From SMTZ1-83 sp048883405 (GTDB lineage Archaea > Asgardarchaeota > Thorarchaeia > Thorarchaeales > Thorarchaeaceae), in NCBI GenBank assembly GCA_048883405.1, contig JBHLQS010000148.1, positions 1-7,138 of the forward strand: DNA of 7,138 nt, in the 5' to 3' direction. Under the pieces are notes generated by a model. The model made no database searches. It saw nothing but the letters and a program-made list of their open reading frames with translations, and was not told the DNA's origin. The position numbers were made by a program, and so were the translations under genes. Below are positions 1-6,644 of this stretch, one piece after another (position 1 is the stretch's first letter; each line of letters opens with the position of its first letter).

Positions 1-1
1 C

Positions 2-1285
2 GGATTGGCAGTGGACATAGGCTCATCAAAGATAGTAGTCCAGTTGATAGATCTTAACACTGGAAAGACCATGGCAACATATGGAGCAGAAAACCCTCAG
101 CTTATGTACGGTGAGGATGTTGTGGAGAGGGTAGTGGTTTCAGAAGAGAAGGAGATGCTGAAACATCTACAGAAGATTGTGATTCAGGAGATCAACCATC
201 TTCTGGAGGCGATATTTGAAGATACAAGAGTGAGCCCAATTCATGTCTATGAAGCAGTAGTTGTGGGTAACACAGTCATGAATCATATTTTCCTTGGTCT
301 CTCACCAAGGACTATTGCTTTCTCGCCATACACTCCCGTCATAACAACACCATACAATGCAAGAGTGGCAGACATTGGGATCAATATCAATCAAAACGGA
401 GTGATACATGTTCCTGCTAATATAGCAGGCTTTGTAGGAGCAGATGCCACTGCTGATGTGATTGCCAGCGGCATCTTTGAGACCGACGAGCTCACTCTTC
501 AGCTCGATATAGGAACCAATACGGAGGTCTTTCTTGGAAACAGGGAGGGACTTGTGACATGCTCATGCGCCTCAGGCCCTGCATTCGAGGGGGCGCATAT
601 TACGCACGGATTGAAGGCAGTAGATGGTGCCATCGAATGTATAAGAATCGGTCATGAAACAGCAGTAGAATATGACACCATTGGCGATTCCTCACCGATA
701 GGACTTTGCGGCTCAGCGGTAGTTGATCTAGTGGCAGAACTATTCAGAAATGGGATCATCGATTATAAGGGCAAGATCGGGCGCGACTTGGAGAACGAAA
801 GGATACGCATTGATAATAATCTTCCAGAATTTGTGGTTGCATGGCAAAACGAAACTGGAGCTCAGAAGGATATTGTGCTCACTCAAAAAGATGTGAATGA
901 AATCATACTGGCCAAAGCTGCAATATTTACTGGTTGTTCAATACTGATGAAAAGAATGGGTGTCAGTAACGAACAGATCAAGGCAGTTGTGATGGGAGGC
1001 GCATTTGGTTGCTACCTTGATCCCAGAAACACAATTGCCATTGGCATGATCCCAGATGTTGATCCAGAGATAATAAGCTTCAGAGGAAACTTGGCGCTCC
1101 TAGGAGCAAAGATGCTCTTGGTCTCTGCCAAATTCAGAGAAATGGAAAGGGAGTGCCGATCCAAAATCAAGTACATAGAACTCACAAATGATCCTGATTT
1201 CAAGTCTGAATATACCAATGCCCTTTTCCTTCCGAATAGGAAGCCTGAGAGGTTCCCGAGTCTTTCAAGGCAACCGATTTCATAA
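2..1285 (+). CDS. RACo-type corrinoid activation protein, C-terminal ASKHA domain (5' partial)
   Basis: This protein is predicted to use ATP to drive reduction of inactive Co(II) corrinoid protein to the methyl-accepting Co(I) state. The frame is open to the left edge. The TTG at 5 is unlikely to be the true start, because it lies in the GLAVDIG run that opens the ASKHA ATPase domain. Counting from that codon, the phosphate loop is DIGSSK (4-9), then GNTVMNHIFLG (88-98), a second nucleotide motif LDIGTNTEV (167-175), GPAFEG (191-196) and GGAFG (331-335). The visible 426 residues match the usual length from DIGTT to the C-terminus in RACo (about 630 residues), so a roughly 200-residue N-terminal part, normally with a [2Fe-2S] ferredoxin domain, should lie outside the window. 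RamA-type activators end in a cysteine-rich ferredoxin domain; none is seen here. It lies 89 bases upstream of the corrinoid protein gene on the same strand, its likely target. Family is confident; the partner is inferred from position. Confidence 0.9.
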   Translation, partial: GLAVDIGSSKIVVQLIDLNTGKTMATYGAENPQLMYGEDVVERVVVSEEKEMLKHLQKIVIQEINHLLEAIFEDTRVSPIHVYEAVVVGNTVMNHIFLGLSPRTIAFSPYTPVITTPYNARVADIGININQNGVIHVPANIAGFVGADATADVIASGIFETDELTLQLDIGTNTEVFLGNREGLVTCSCASGPAFEGAHITHGLKAVDGAIECIRIGHETAVEYDTIGDSSPIGLCGSAVVDLVAELFRNGIIDYKGKIGRDLENERIRIDNNLPEFVVAWQNETGAQKDIVLTQKDVNEIILAKAAIFTGCSILMKRMGVSNEQIKAVVMGGAFGCYLDPRNTIAIGMIPDVDPEIISFRGNLALLGAKMLLVSAKFREMERECRSKIKYIELTNDPDFKSEYTNALFLPNRKPERFPSLSRQPIS

Positions 1286-1340
1286 GTCATAGGATAGGTT
1301 GACCCATTATTGAGTCGTTGTTAGGAAGTCTTAACTAGTG

Positions 1341-1360
1341 GATTCAGTTATGATTCAGTT
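1341..1360. repeat. 9-bp tandem direct repeat upstream of the corrinoid protein gene
   Basis: GATTCAGTT occurs at 1341-1349 and again at 1352-1360, a period of 11 bases or about one helical turn. It lies in the 89-base gap between the activator gene and the corrinoid protein gene, ending just before the Shine-Dalgarno site. It could be a regulator site or chance. I see no convincing TATA element in the same gap, so it is open whether the activator and the following genes share a transcript. Confidence 0.35.
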
Positions 1361-1361
1361 T

Positions 1362-1367
1362 GAGGTG
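1362..1367 (+). promoter_or_regulatory. Ribosome binding site deciding a TTG start
   Basis: GAGGTG sits 7 bases before the TTG at 1375. An in-frame TAG (1372-1374) directly precedes that TTG, so translation in this frame cannot begin further upstream. The site and the stop together fix the start of the corrinoid protein. Confidence 0.75.
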
Positions 1368-1374
1368 TCGCTAG

Positions 1375-2007
1375 TTGGAGGAATTGAAGAAAGCAATAAC
1401 AGAAGGAGATCCAGAGGTTGCTGAGGAGCAAGCTCGAAAGGTTCTGGACTCTGGTGTAGATGGTTCTCAGGCACTGAATGAGGCTGTTATACCAGGCATT
1501 CTAGAAGCAGGAGAACTATGGAAACAAGGGCTGTACTTTGTGCCAGACGTGATAATGAGCGCCGAAGCATTCAAAGCGGCCATGGCAGTCCTTGAAAAAG
1601 ATCAGCCCAACATCAGTGCCAAGACCATTGGCAAATATGTCATTTGTACAGTGGCTGGAGATATTCATGACCTTGGGAAAGACATTGTCTGTTCCATGCT
1701 CAAGGCATCAGGATTTGAGGTACATGATCTGGGAGTGGATGTCCCCATATCTACATTCATAGAGAAGGTCAAGGAAGTTCACCCCGACATTGTTGGGCTG
1801 GGTGCTTATATGAGCACGACCGCCGCAACCATGAAGGATTATATCAAGGCGATTGAAAACGAAGGACTGAGAAGCAGTCTGAAGGTGATGATTGGTGGAG
1901 TCAGAACAAGCGAGCAGTATGCAAAAGAGCTTGGCGCCGATGCATGGGGAAGGGATGGTGTACATACGGCTGAGAACGCCCTGAAGTTGATGGGGGTTGA
2001 GAAATGA
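1375..2007 (+). CDS. Methyltransferase corrinoid protein (MtbC/MtaC/MtoC-like)
   Basis: This cytoplasmic carrier holds a cobalamin-type cofactor that accepts a methyl group from a substrate-specific methyltransferase and passes it to a second one. Residues 1-85 form the helical B12-binding cap; the opening EELKKAITEGD and the segment ending GLYFVPDVIMSAEAF are typical. Residues 86-210 are the Rossmann-type cobalamin domain with the signature D96-x-H98-D99-x-G101, where H98 is the expected lower cobalt ligand. Further conserved parts are GLGAYMSTT (141-149) and the IGG loop at 173-175, followed by GADAWGRDG (187-195). At 210 residues it is full length for the family. The start is TTG, fixed by a preceding stop and a good ribosome site. 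Its stop overlaps the start of the next gene by four bases (ATGA), so translation is probably coupled to the methyltransferase that would load it. The methyl donor cannot be told from this protein. Confidence 0.95.
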   Translation: MEELKKAITEGDPEVAEEQARKVLDSGVDGSQALNEAVIPGILEAGELWKQGLYFVPDVIMSAEAFKAAMAVLEKDQPNISAKTIGKYVICTVAGDIHDLGKDIVCSMLKASGFEVHDLGVDVPISTFIEKVKEVHPDIVGLGAYMSTTAATMKDYIKAIENEGLRSSLKVMIGGVRTSEQYAKELGADAWGRDGVHTAENALKLMGVEK

Positions 2008-3293
2008 GTTTCGTACCACCTTCCAGAATGGATGCGCTGAAAGGGCTTCTCTACGCTAAGGGACTGCGTTTCTTTAAGCTGAATGCAGCCAGTAGACAGG
2101 TTGCCGCTATGATGGGCAAGCCGGACTATGCACCACCAATGGCAGCACAGATACATGTTCATACGATGACTGTCGCAAAAGCTGATCCAAAGAGGTTCTT
2201 TCATACTGATGGAAAGTACTGCACAGGCGTTCAATCGTATGTTAGTGCTTGGTATGATTTCGAGCAACCACTTGCTATGGCACCGGAGGTCTATAATTAT
2301 GAGGTTGAAGCTCTTGGGGGCAAGCTCCTGAAGAGCGAGAACCATATGTCCTCGATAGATCAGAGTGATCCTTTGATCAAGACGCCGGAGGACATGGACA
2401 ACATCAAGACTCCTATAGAGAGGGATTGGGGTCGAATTGAGTATGTCATAGATTCCATGAACGCCAATGTAGAACTTATGGGATCATGTCCGAGTGGAGC
2501 TTTCTGTGGCCCATTTAGTTTCATATGTGGCATTCATTCATATCCCAGAGTAGTACGCAACATGAGGAAGAATCCTGAATTCATTCATAATCTTCTAACT
2601 TGGTCAATTGACGAAGTCTTGATACCATACGTCAAGTTGCTAAAACAAGAAACTGGATTCACTGACTTTTTTGGTGCAGACGCGTGGGCAGCCGTGCCAA
2701 ATACGAATAAACAGATACTCGAAGAGTTCGTGTTTCCATACAATGAATACCTTAGGCAGCAGGCTAAGAAAGCTGGCATATCAATGAGCGTCGCTGCAAG
2801 TGGAGACTACTGCGAAGAAGACCCCGATAGGTTCGACCCTGAGCTAATGAAGTATTGCTGGCGGAAAATGGGCGAGGAGTTCATGGGACGGCCAATGCTC
2901 TTTATGGGCATGGGGAGACTTGAACAATGGCCTCATGACCTAATGAAGGAATTCATTGCAGAGAATACGACCAGATCCTGGACACCGCCTATAATGGCGA
3001 GCTGCAGTGCAAGCTTCATGAGAGACGCAACTCCCTACGAACTCGCTGATTATGTCAAGACCATGATGGACGACTTAGGAAGAGATGGCCGTATCATGTG
3101 GTTTGCAGTCCAAATTCCTGCTGACACTCCGCAGATCAATGTCCATTCATTCATCAAAGCCGTCAAGCTCTATGGGAAATATCCAGTACCAGAGAACCTT
3201 GATGAGATTGTCTTCGAGCCACCAGAGTTTGAGCCGTACCACGACTGGCTCAAGCGGGAGATTGCTGAGGGAAGGCTTGCAGATTACGAATAA
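2004..3293 (+). CDS. UroD/MtaA-superfamily methyltransferase, probable substrate:corrinoid methyltransferase
   Basis: This is a TIM-barrel protein of the uroporphyrinogen decarboxylase superfamily, which also holds MtaA, MtbA, CmuA and O-demethylase-type methyltransferases. Heme-pathway decarboxylase activity is unlikely given the operon. I infer that it takes a methyl group from an unknown methylated compound, possibly a methoxylated aromatic, and gives it to the corrinoid protein encoded just upstream. Family-like features are the N-terminal region with VEALGGK (101-107), a middle barrel segment with CPSGAFCGPFSF (162-173), and the C-terminal pattern of ATPYELADYVKTM (342-354), IPADTP (371-376) and the N379-containing helix start. 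The usual HxC zinc motif is not evident. At the equivalent place I read G267-D268-Y269-C270, and C334 could be a third ligand. Its 429 residues are longer than MtaA (about 340), partly from an extended N-terminus and a charged tail. The ATG overlaps the previous stop. Superfamily is confident; the substrate is unknown. Confidence 0.85.
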   Translation: MSFVPPSRMDALKGLLYAKGLRFFKLNAASRQVAAMMGKPDYAPPMAAQIHVHTMTVAKADPKRFFHTDGKYCTGVQSYVSAWYDFEQPLAMAPEVYNYEVEALGGKLLKSENHMSSIDQSDPLIKTPEDMDNIKTPIERDWGRIEYVIDSMNANVELMGSCPSGAFCGPFSFICGIHSYPRVVRNMRKNPEFIHNLLTWSIDEVLIPYVKLLKQETGFTDFFGADAWAAVPNTNKQILEEFVFPYNEYLRQQAKKAGISMSVAASGDYCEEDPDRFDPELMKYCWRKMGEEFMGRPMLFMGMGRLEQWPHDLMKEFIAENTTRSWTPPIMASCSASFMRDATPYELADYVKTMMDDLGRDGRIMWFAVQIPADTPQINVHSFIKAVKLYGKYPVPENLDEIVFEPPEFEPYHDWLKREIAEGRLADYE

Positions 3294-3304
3294 GCGGGTT
3301 GCAC

Positions 3305-4225
3305 ATGTTTGAGTTCGAAACCGAGCAGAAGATCCACGAAATAGGCAGTATCAGGCTTGGAGGACAACCAGGTCAGCTTCCCACAGTCATGATAGGGAGC
3401 ATGTTTCATAGAGGTCATGGTATAGTGAGCGACCATGGCAGAGGAAACTTCGATAAGCAAAAGGCGCGACACCTCATCCAGCAACAGGACGATCTATCAG
3501 ATCAAATGGGTATTCCGTGTATGATCGATGTCTTTGGAGAAACCCCAACAGCTCTAGAGAAATATATGGAATTCGTGTCCGAAATTACGGATGCCCCTTT
3601 CCTATTGAATGCAGCAACAGCAGATGCTCGGATTCAGGGAACTCGAGCTGCTGGAGAGATCGGTCTTCTAGATAGAACGATCTACAACTCTATCAATTAC
3701 ACTCTGAATGAGCAGGAAATAGAGAGCATCAAGGAGACTGGTGTGAAGTCGGCTCTGATTCAATCAATGAATCCGCGAAATACGAGGCTCGGAGGTATGA
3801 AGGAGATCATCAAAACGGATACAGAAACTGGTCTCCTAGCCGACTCTGTGAGGGCAGGTATTGAGAAGCCCCTTCTGCTTGCACCGGTCTATGATGTGCC
3901 AAGTATGGGACTTGGTCTGAAAGGAGTCCATCTCTTGAAGAGTGAGTTTGGGCTTCCCACAGGCATTCCGCCAGTTGGAATCATTGGAACATGGGATAGA
4001 ATCGAGAAGCTCGGAAAAGACAGCAAGAGCGCGTGCAGAGCAAGTGCGTTGGCACTCTCTCAATACTCGGGTTCGGACTTCATTATCTATGGTTCAATCG
4101 CAAAGGCGCCCGATCTATTTCCCGCATGCGCCATGGTTGACATCATTGTGGCATATATCACAAGACAGGCTTATGGTACAAAACTACTGACTGAGAATCA
4201 TCCATTCTATAAAGTACTAGGATAG
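3305..4225 (+). CDS. MtrH-family pterin methyltransferase paralog 1, altered active site
   Basis: It belongs to the family of MtrH, the subunit of methanogen methyl-tetrahydromethanopterin:coenzyme M methyltransferase that moves methyl groups between the pterin and a corrinoid; soluble relatives work in methylotrophy. The family opening is clear: MFEFETEQKIHEI, GGQPGQLPTV (19-28), DVFGETP (75-81), IYNSIN (126-131). I chose ATG 3305 over TTG 3299 because canonical MtrH begins MFKF. Length is 306 residues, normal for the family. Against its downstream neighbour, 41 of the first 76 residues are identical. Three of four positions expected to contact the pterin differ: Asn102 where Asp is usual, Leu192 for Asp, and Gly225 for the Asn of the HN pair; only N128 remains. 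It may have lost catalysis, bind another acceptor, or be the non-catalytic half of a heterodimer. It begins 11 bases after the UroD-type gene with a weak ribosome site. Confidence 0.88.
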   Translation: MFEFETEQKIHEIGSIRLGGQPGQLPTVMIGSMFHRGHGIVSDHGRGNFDKQKARHLIQQQDDLSDQMGIPCMIDVFGETPTALEKYMEFVSEITDAPFLLNAATADARIQGTRAAGEIGLLDRTIYNSINYTLNEQEIESIKETGVKSALIQSMNPRNTRLGGMKEIIKTDTETGLLADSVRAGIEKPLLLAPVYDVPSMGLGLKGVHLLKSEFGLPTGIPPVGIIGTWDRIEKLGKDSKSACRASALALSQYSGSDFIIYGSIAKAPDLFPACAMVDIIVAYITRQAYGTKLLTENHPFYKVLG

Positions 4226-4229
4226 GTGA
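4224..4229 (+). promoter_or_regulatory. Ribosome binding site choosing GTG 4235
   Basis: AGGTGA overlaps the stop codon of the first MtrH paralog and lies 5 bases before the GTG at 4235. An in-frame GTG at 4226 lies inside this site, so it is unlikely to be the start. GTG 4235 also gives the canonical MFKFEKEQE opening. Confidence 0.65.
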
Positions 4230-4234
4230 ATCAA

Positions 4235-5143
4235 GTGTTCAAATTCGAGAAAGAACAGGAAATCCACGAGATAGCTGGGGTGAAAGTAGGCGGCCAACCA
4301 GGGCAATTGCCAACAGTGATGCTTGGCAGTATATTCTATGAGGGGCATGACATTCTGAGAGATGCAAAGAAAGGGGAGTTTGACAGGGAGAGAGCACAGC
4401 AACTCATCAAGACTGAGGAGGAGCTCTCAGACGAGACAGGGAACCCGATGATCCTTGATGTATGCAGTTCTTGGCCAGACGCTTTTGAGAGTCTTATTGA
4501 TTTTGTCGCCGGCAATACCGATAGCCCATTTGCAATTGATGGGACTACTGCCGAAGTGAAAATGGCTGGAGCCATGTATGTAAGGGAGGCGGGACTATCT
4601 CAGAGGGTTGTGTATAATTCAATACTGCCACATACCAAGGATGATGAACTTGCAGGAATCAAGGAATCAGGAATCGAGTCTGCGATTTTGCTCACCCTGA
4701 ACACGAAAACGCCAACTCTAGCAGGGAGACTTGACGTAATGGATGATTTGTTGAGTCTAGCTCATCAGGCAGGAATATCAAAACCACTTGTGGATACGAC
4801 TGTTCTAGACAGGCCAGATGTGGGCCCCATCAGCAAAGCCATCTATATGGTGAAGGAGAAATATGGGATCCCTGCAGGAGCGGGTGCTCACAATGCAGTC
4901 GCAAGATGGGCTGAACTGAGTGACTTATCAGATGAGAAGATATCCTTAGCAAGTGCAGTTGCCAACTCTTTTCCAATAGCCTTTGGAGCAGACTTCCTGT
5001 TATATGGGCCAATCGATCACTCAAGAGAGGCATATTTCGCGAGTTCGTTGGCAGATTCCTATGTCGCATATAATGCAAGACAGGAGTTTAGGACACGCCC
5101 ATTAACAAGTGAACATCCATTGATGAAGATCTTCAGAACTTGA
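4235..5143 (+). CDS. MtrH-family methyltransferase paralog 2, intact pterin site
   Basis: This is predicted to transfer the methyl group between the methylated corrinoid protein of this operon and tetrahydromethanopterin (or tetrahydrofolate). The sequence runs as in methanogen MtrH: MFKFEKEQEIHEIAGVKVGG, QPGQLPTVMLGSIFY (21-35), VYNSI (126-130), GAGAHNAVARW (215-225) and a GADFLLYGPIDH segment (251-262). Four positions that I align with the pterin-binding Asp, Asn, Asp, Asn of the Moorella methyltransferase MeTr are present: D102, N128, D187 and N220. Length is 302 residues, normal for the family. No MtrA, MtrE or membrane subunit is nearby, so it probably acts as a soluble enzyme rather than in the sodium-pumping Mtr complex. 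It starts 9 bases after the first paralog, and the two probably arose by tandem duplication. Direction of transfer and the exact pterin are inferred. Confidence 0.92.
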   Translation: MFKFEKEQEIHEIAGVKVGGQPGQLPTVMLGSIFYEGHDILRDAKKGEFDRERAQQLIKTEEELSDETGNPMILDVCSSWPDAFESLIDFVAGNTDSPFAIDGTTAEVKMAGAMYVREAGLSQRVVYNSILPHTKDDELAGIKESGIESAILLTLNTKTPTLAGRLDVMDDLLSLAHQAGISKPLVDTTVLDRPDVGPISKAIYMVKEKYGIPAGAGAHNAVARWAELSDLSDEKISLASAVANSFPIAFGADFLLYGPIDHSREAYFASSLADSYVAYNARQEFRTRPLTSEHPLMKIFRT

Positions 5144-5144
5144 G

Positions 5145-5804
5145 GTGGGACTTGAAACGAGATTCACTATAGTGTATGATAACGAGGCAAGACCAGGTTT
5201 CAAGAGCGGTTGGGGATTCTCTTGTCTTGTCGGAGAGAGCGTGTTATTTGATACTGGACCTGATTCCAGAGCGCTGCTGTATAACATGCAAAGGCTCGAT
5301 ATCAATCTTCAAGAGATTGATGTAGTTGTGCTCTCGCACGCCCATGGGGATCACACAGGTGGTATTGACATTGTGGAACAGCTTGGTGATGTCAGAGTGT
5401 TTATTCCGAGATCGTTCTTCAATTCCATGAGGAGAAGCCTCTCCAGATTTGATAACGCAGAGATGTTGGAAGTCACTGACATGATGAATGTCAGGGAGGG
5501 AATCACTTCAACCGGCGAGATAGGAAGAATAGGAGAGCAATCCCTAGTAGTGAGAACACCCAAGGGGCTCGTGTTAGTCACTGGTTGCAGTCATCCGGGT
5601 CTCGACACAATCATGAACGTAGCACAGCAAGCCGGAGCTATCTATGGTGTCATTGGCGGATTTCATGGATTTGACAAGCTTGAGATTCTCAGAGATGTAG
5701 GGATGATAGTTCCGTGTCACTGCACTCGACTGAAGAAGCGCATCTTGAAACACTATCCTGAAAGAAGTAAGCAATGTGCTGCAGGCTGTATCTTTGACAC
5801 TTAG
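5145..5804 (+). CDS. MBL-fold metallohydrolase, COG1237 type (MJ0301-like)
   Basis: This is a cytoplasmic metallo-beta-lactamase-fold protein of 219 residues with no signal peptide. It shows the strand-loop WGFSCLV (23-29), LFDTGPD (34-40), the metal motif H65-A-H67-G-D69-H70, then GCSH (147-150), GGFHG (171-175) and the C-terminal PCHCT (190-194), typical of COG1237. The archaeal member MJ0301 was assigned as a dihydropteroate synthase in methanopterin synthesis, and many relatives carry that long pterin-based name by transfer only. Since it follows two pterin-dependent methyltransferases, a pterin-related role, or hydrolysis of the methylated substrate, is plausible but not shown. The start codon is GTG one base after the previous stop (TGAGGTG), suggesting translational coupling. 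A later GTG at 5172 would remove the first beta strand. Fold and metal site are confident; the reaction is unknown. Confidence 0.88.
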   Translation: MGLETRFTIVYDNEARPGFKSGWGFSCLVGESVLFDTGPDSRALLYNMQRLDINLQEIDVVVLSHAHGDHTGGIDIVEQLGDVRVFIPRSFFNSMRRSLSRFDNAEMLEVTDMMNVREGITSTGEIGRIGEQSLVVRTPKGLVLVTGCSHPGLDTIMNVAQQAGAIYGVIGGFHGFDKLEILRDVGMIVPCHCTRLKKRILKHYPERSKQCAAGCIFDT

Positions 5805-6021
5805 CAACCTGAGGCGGCGGATTGTGTTGAATGCGATATTATTGGGACACGATTTCTTGTCTTATCGCAAGAGAAACAATCAAAGAATAGATTTCAGCCC
5901 TGCGTTCTGCCCTTTTCGAAACGAAAGACTAGATTTCAAGCACAATTCCTAGACCATACCAGTATATCCTGTTTTCATGGCCCTCATTCATTCTATGGTT
6001 ACATATAGACCAAGATTCAGA
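5805..6021. other. Non-coding gap between convergent genes
   Basis: These 217 bases separate the end of the methyl-transfer operon from the end of a minus-strand gene. No credible ORF is present. They hold an imperfect direct repeat (annotated separately), a small inverted repeat TTTCG-AAA-CGAAA at 5914-5926, and an imperfect hairpin between TTTCTTG (5853-5859) and CAAGAGAAA (5868-5876). Neither hairpin is followed by a strong T-run, so I do not call a terminator, although transcription of both genes should end here. Confidence 0.5.
5882..5938. repeat. 15-bp imperfect direct repeat pair
   Basis: AAAGAATAGATTTCA at 5882-5896 recurs as AAAGACTAGATTTCA at 5924-5938, matching at 14 of 15 bases with a period of 42. 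There are only two copies and the 27-base interval between them is unrelated, so this is not a CRISPR array. Its function is unknown. Confidence 0.6.
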
Positions 6022-6453
6022 TCATCCAAGTGAAACAGCATAATACCAGCTGTACCATTCTTCATTGGCATCTCCGAAAGCTGAAACAATCGCTACCTGA
6101 GGACTCGTGTGGTTGGTGAATACGACTCGTGGTGGTTGCATCAAGAGTCCGTCCACTGTTGTCTCCAGATATTCAATCGTGCTATCTGGGAATGTCACCC
6201 TGAAATGAATAGGGATTGGAGCATCCAGAGGGACCTCCTCCCTGAATAGAAAGGCTATTTCGACTGACAGAATGGTCACAGTGAAAGAGTCATTGCCAAT
6301 CAATTGATAGGACTCTGACGTTTGCCATAACTCGTCCGAACCCGGTATTTGATTGATGTGAAGGATTCTAGGAGCTATGACAAGTATTGATAGACCCAGA
6401 AGGAAGAAAATGACTATTGCAGAAGAGATTCGCCTCTTCTTCCACCACGACAT
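6022..6453 (-). CDS. Membrane-anchored protein with extracytoplasmic domain, unknown function
   Basis: I do not recognise a family. The 143-residue product begins with a basic stretch (KKRR, 5-8) followed by one hydrophobic segment at about 11-28, then a region of alternating strands rich in Thr, Val and aromatics. This suggests an N-terminal anchor with the remaining 110 residues or so outside the membrane. Two N-glycosylation-type sequons (NDS 54-56, NHT 114-116) would fit an exposed archaeal domain. There is no lipobox cysteine; in fact the protein contains no cysteine. No ribosome site is visible before the ATG, so translation may be leaderless. It is convergent with the methyl-transfer operon and divergent from the next gene, so it is not part of either unit. 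That it is a real gene rests on the anchor-plus-domain pattern and the lack of a competing ORF. Confidence 0.7.
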   Translation of the reverse strand: MSWWKKRRISSAIVIFFLLGLSILVIAPRILHINQIPGSDELWQTSESYQLIGNDSFTVTILSVEIAFLFREEVPLDAPIPIHFRVTFPDSTIEYLETTVDGLLMQPPRVVFTNHTSPQVAIVSAFGDANEEWYSWYYAVSLG

Positions 6454-6470
6454 GGAAATCAGTCCAGACT

Positions 6471-6478
6471 GTATTTAG
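6471..6478 (-). promoter_or_regulatory. Weak TATA-like element for the minus-strand membrane gene
   Basis: On the minus strand this reads CTAAATAC, centred about 22 bases before the ATG at 6453. With the usual archaeal spacing of about 25 bases, transcription would begin at or just inside the start codon, in keeping with a leaderless message. The match to the TATA consensus is only fair. Confidence 0.25.
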
Positions 6479-6644
6479 CAAATAGACCTATCAGTCCTTT
6501 GACCTCGGCGTATTTTGAGTACCGGATCGTCATGGCATGGGAAACATTCGAACCTGATTGGTTGCCGTACTGAATCTTGATTTTTCATCCCATCTTCTTC
6601 CCAGATTTGCTGGATTGTAGTCAACATTGTCATCACCGTCAACC

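Noticed and set aside
1012..1290. Minus-strand and alternative-frame ORFs overlapping the methyl-transfer genes, this one being the first of many
   Set aside because: They lie within strongly supported genes on the + strand, show no family features, and lack ribosome sites.
1372..1374. In-frame TAG just before the corrinoid protein, in a methyltransferase setting where TAG can encode pyrrolysine
   Set aside because: Another in-frame stop (TGA at 1351-1353) lies a few codons upstream, the ribosome site fits the TTG after the TAG, and the protein beginning at that TTG already has the family's normal N-terminus. No MttB/MtmB-type gene is present.
2004..3293. Annotation as heme-pathway uroporphyrinogen decarboxylase
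   Set aside because: Similarity is at superfamily level only. The overlap with a corrinoid protein gene and the following MtrH genes point to methyl transfer.
3305..5143. Part of a full Mtr (methyl-H4MPT:CoM methyltransferase) complex
   Set aside because: No MtrA, MtrE or other membrane subunit genes flank the two paralogs; their neighbours are a soluble corrinoid protein system.
5831..5890. Short ORF of 19 codons starting at ATG 5831
   Set aside because: It is very short, the GAGGCGG before it is poorly spaced, and the product shows no recognisable feature.
5882..5938. CRISPR-like repeat pair
   Set aside because: There are only two 15-base copies, far shorter than CRISPR repeats, with no further units and no cas genes.
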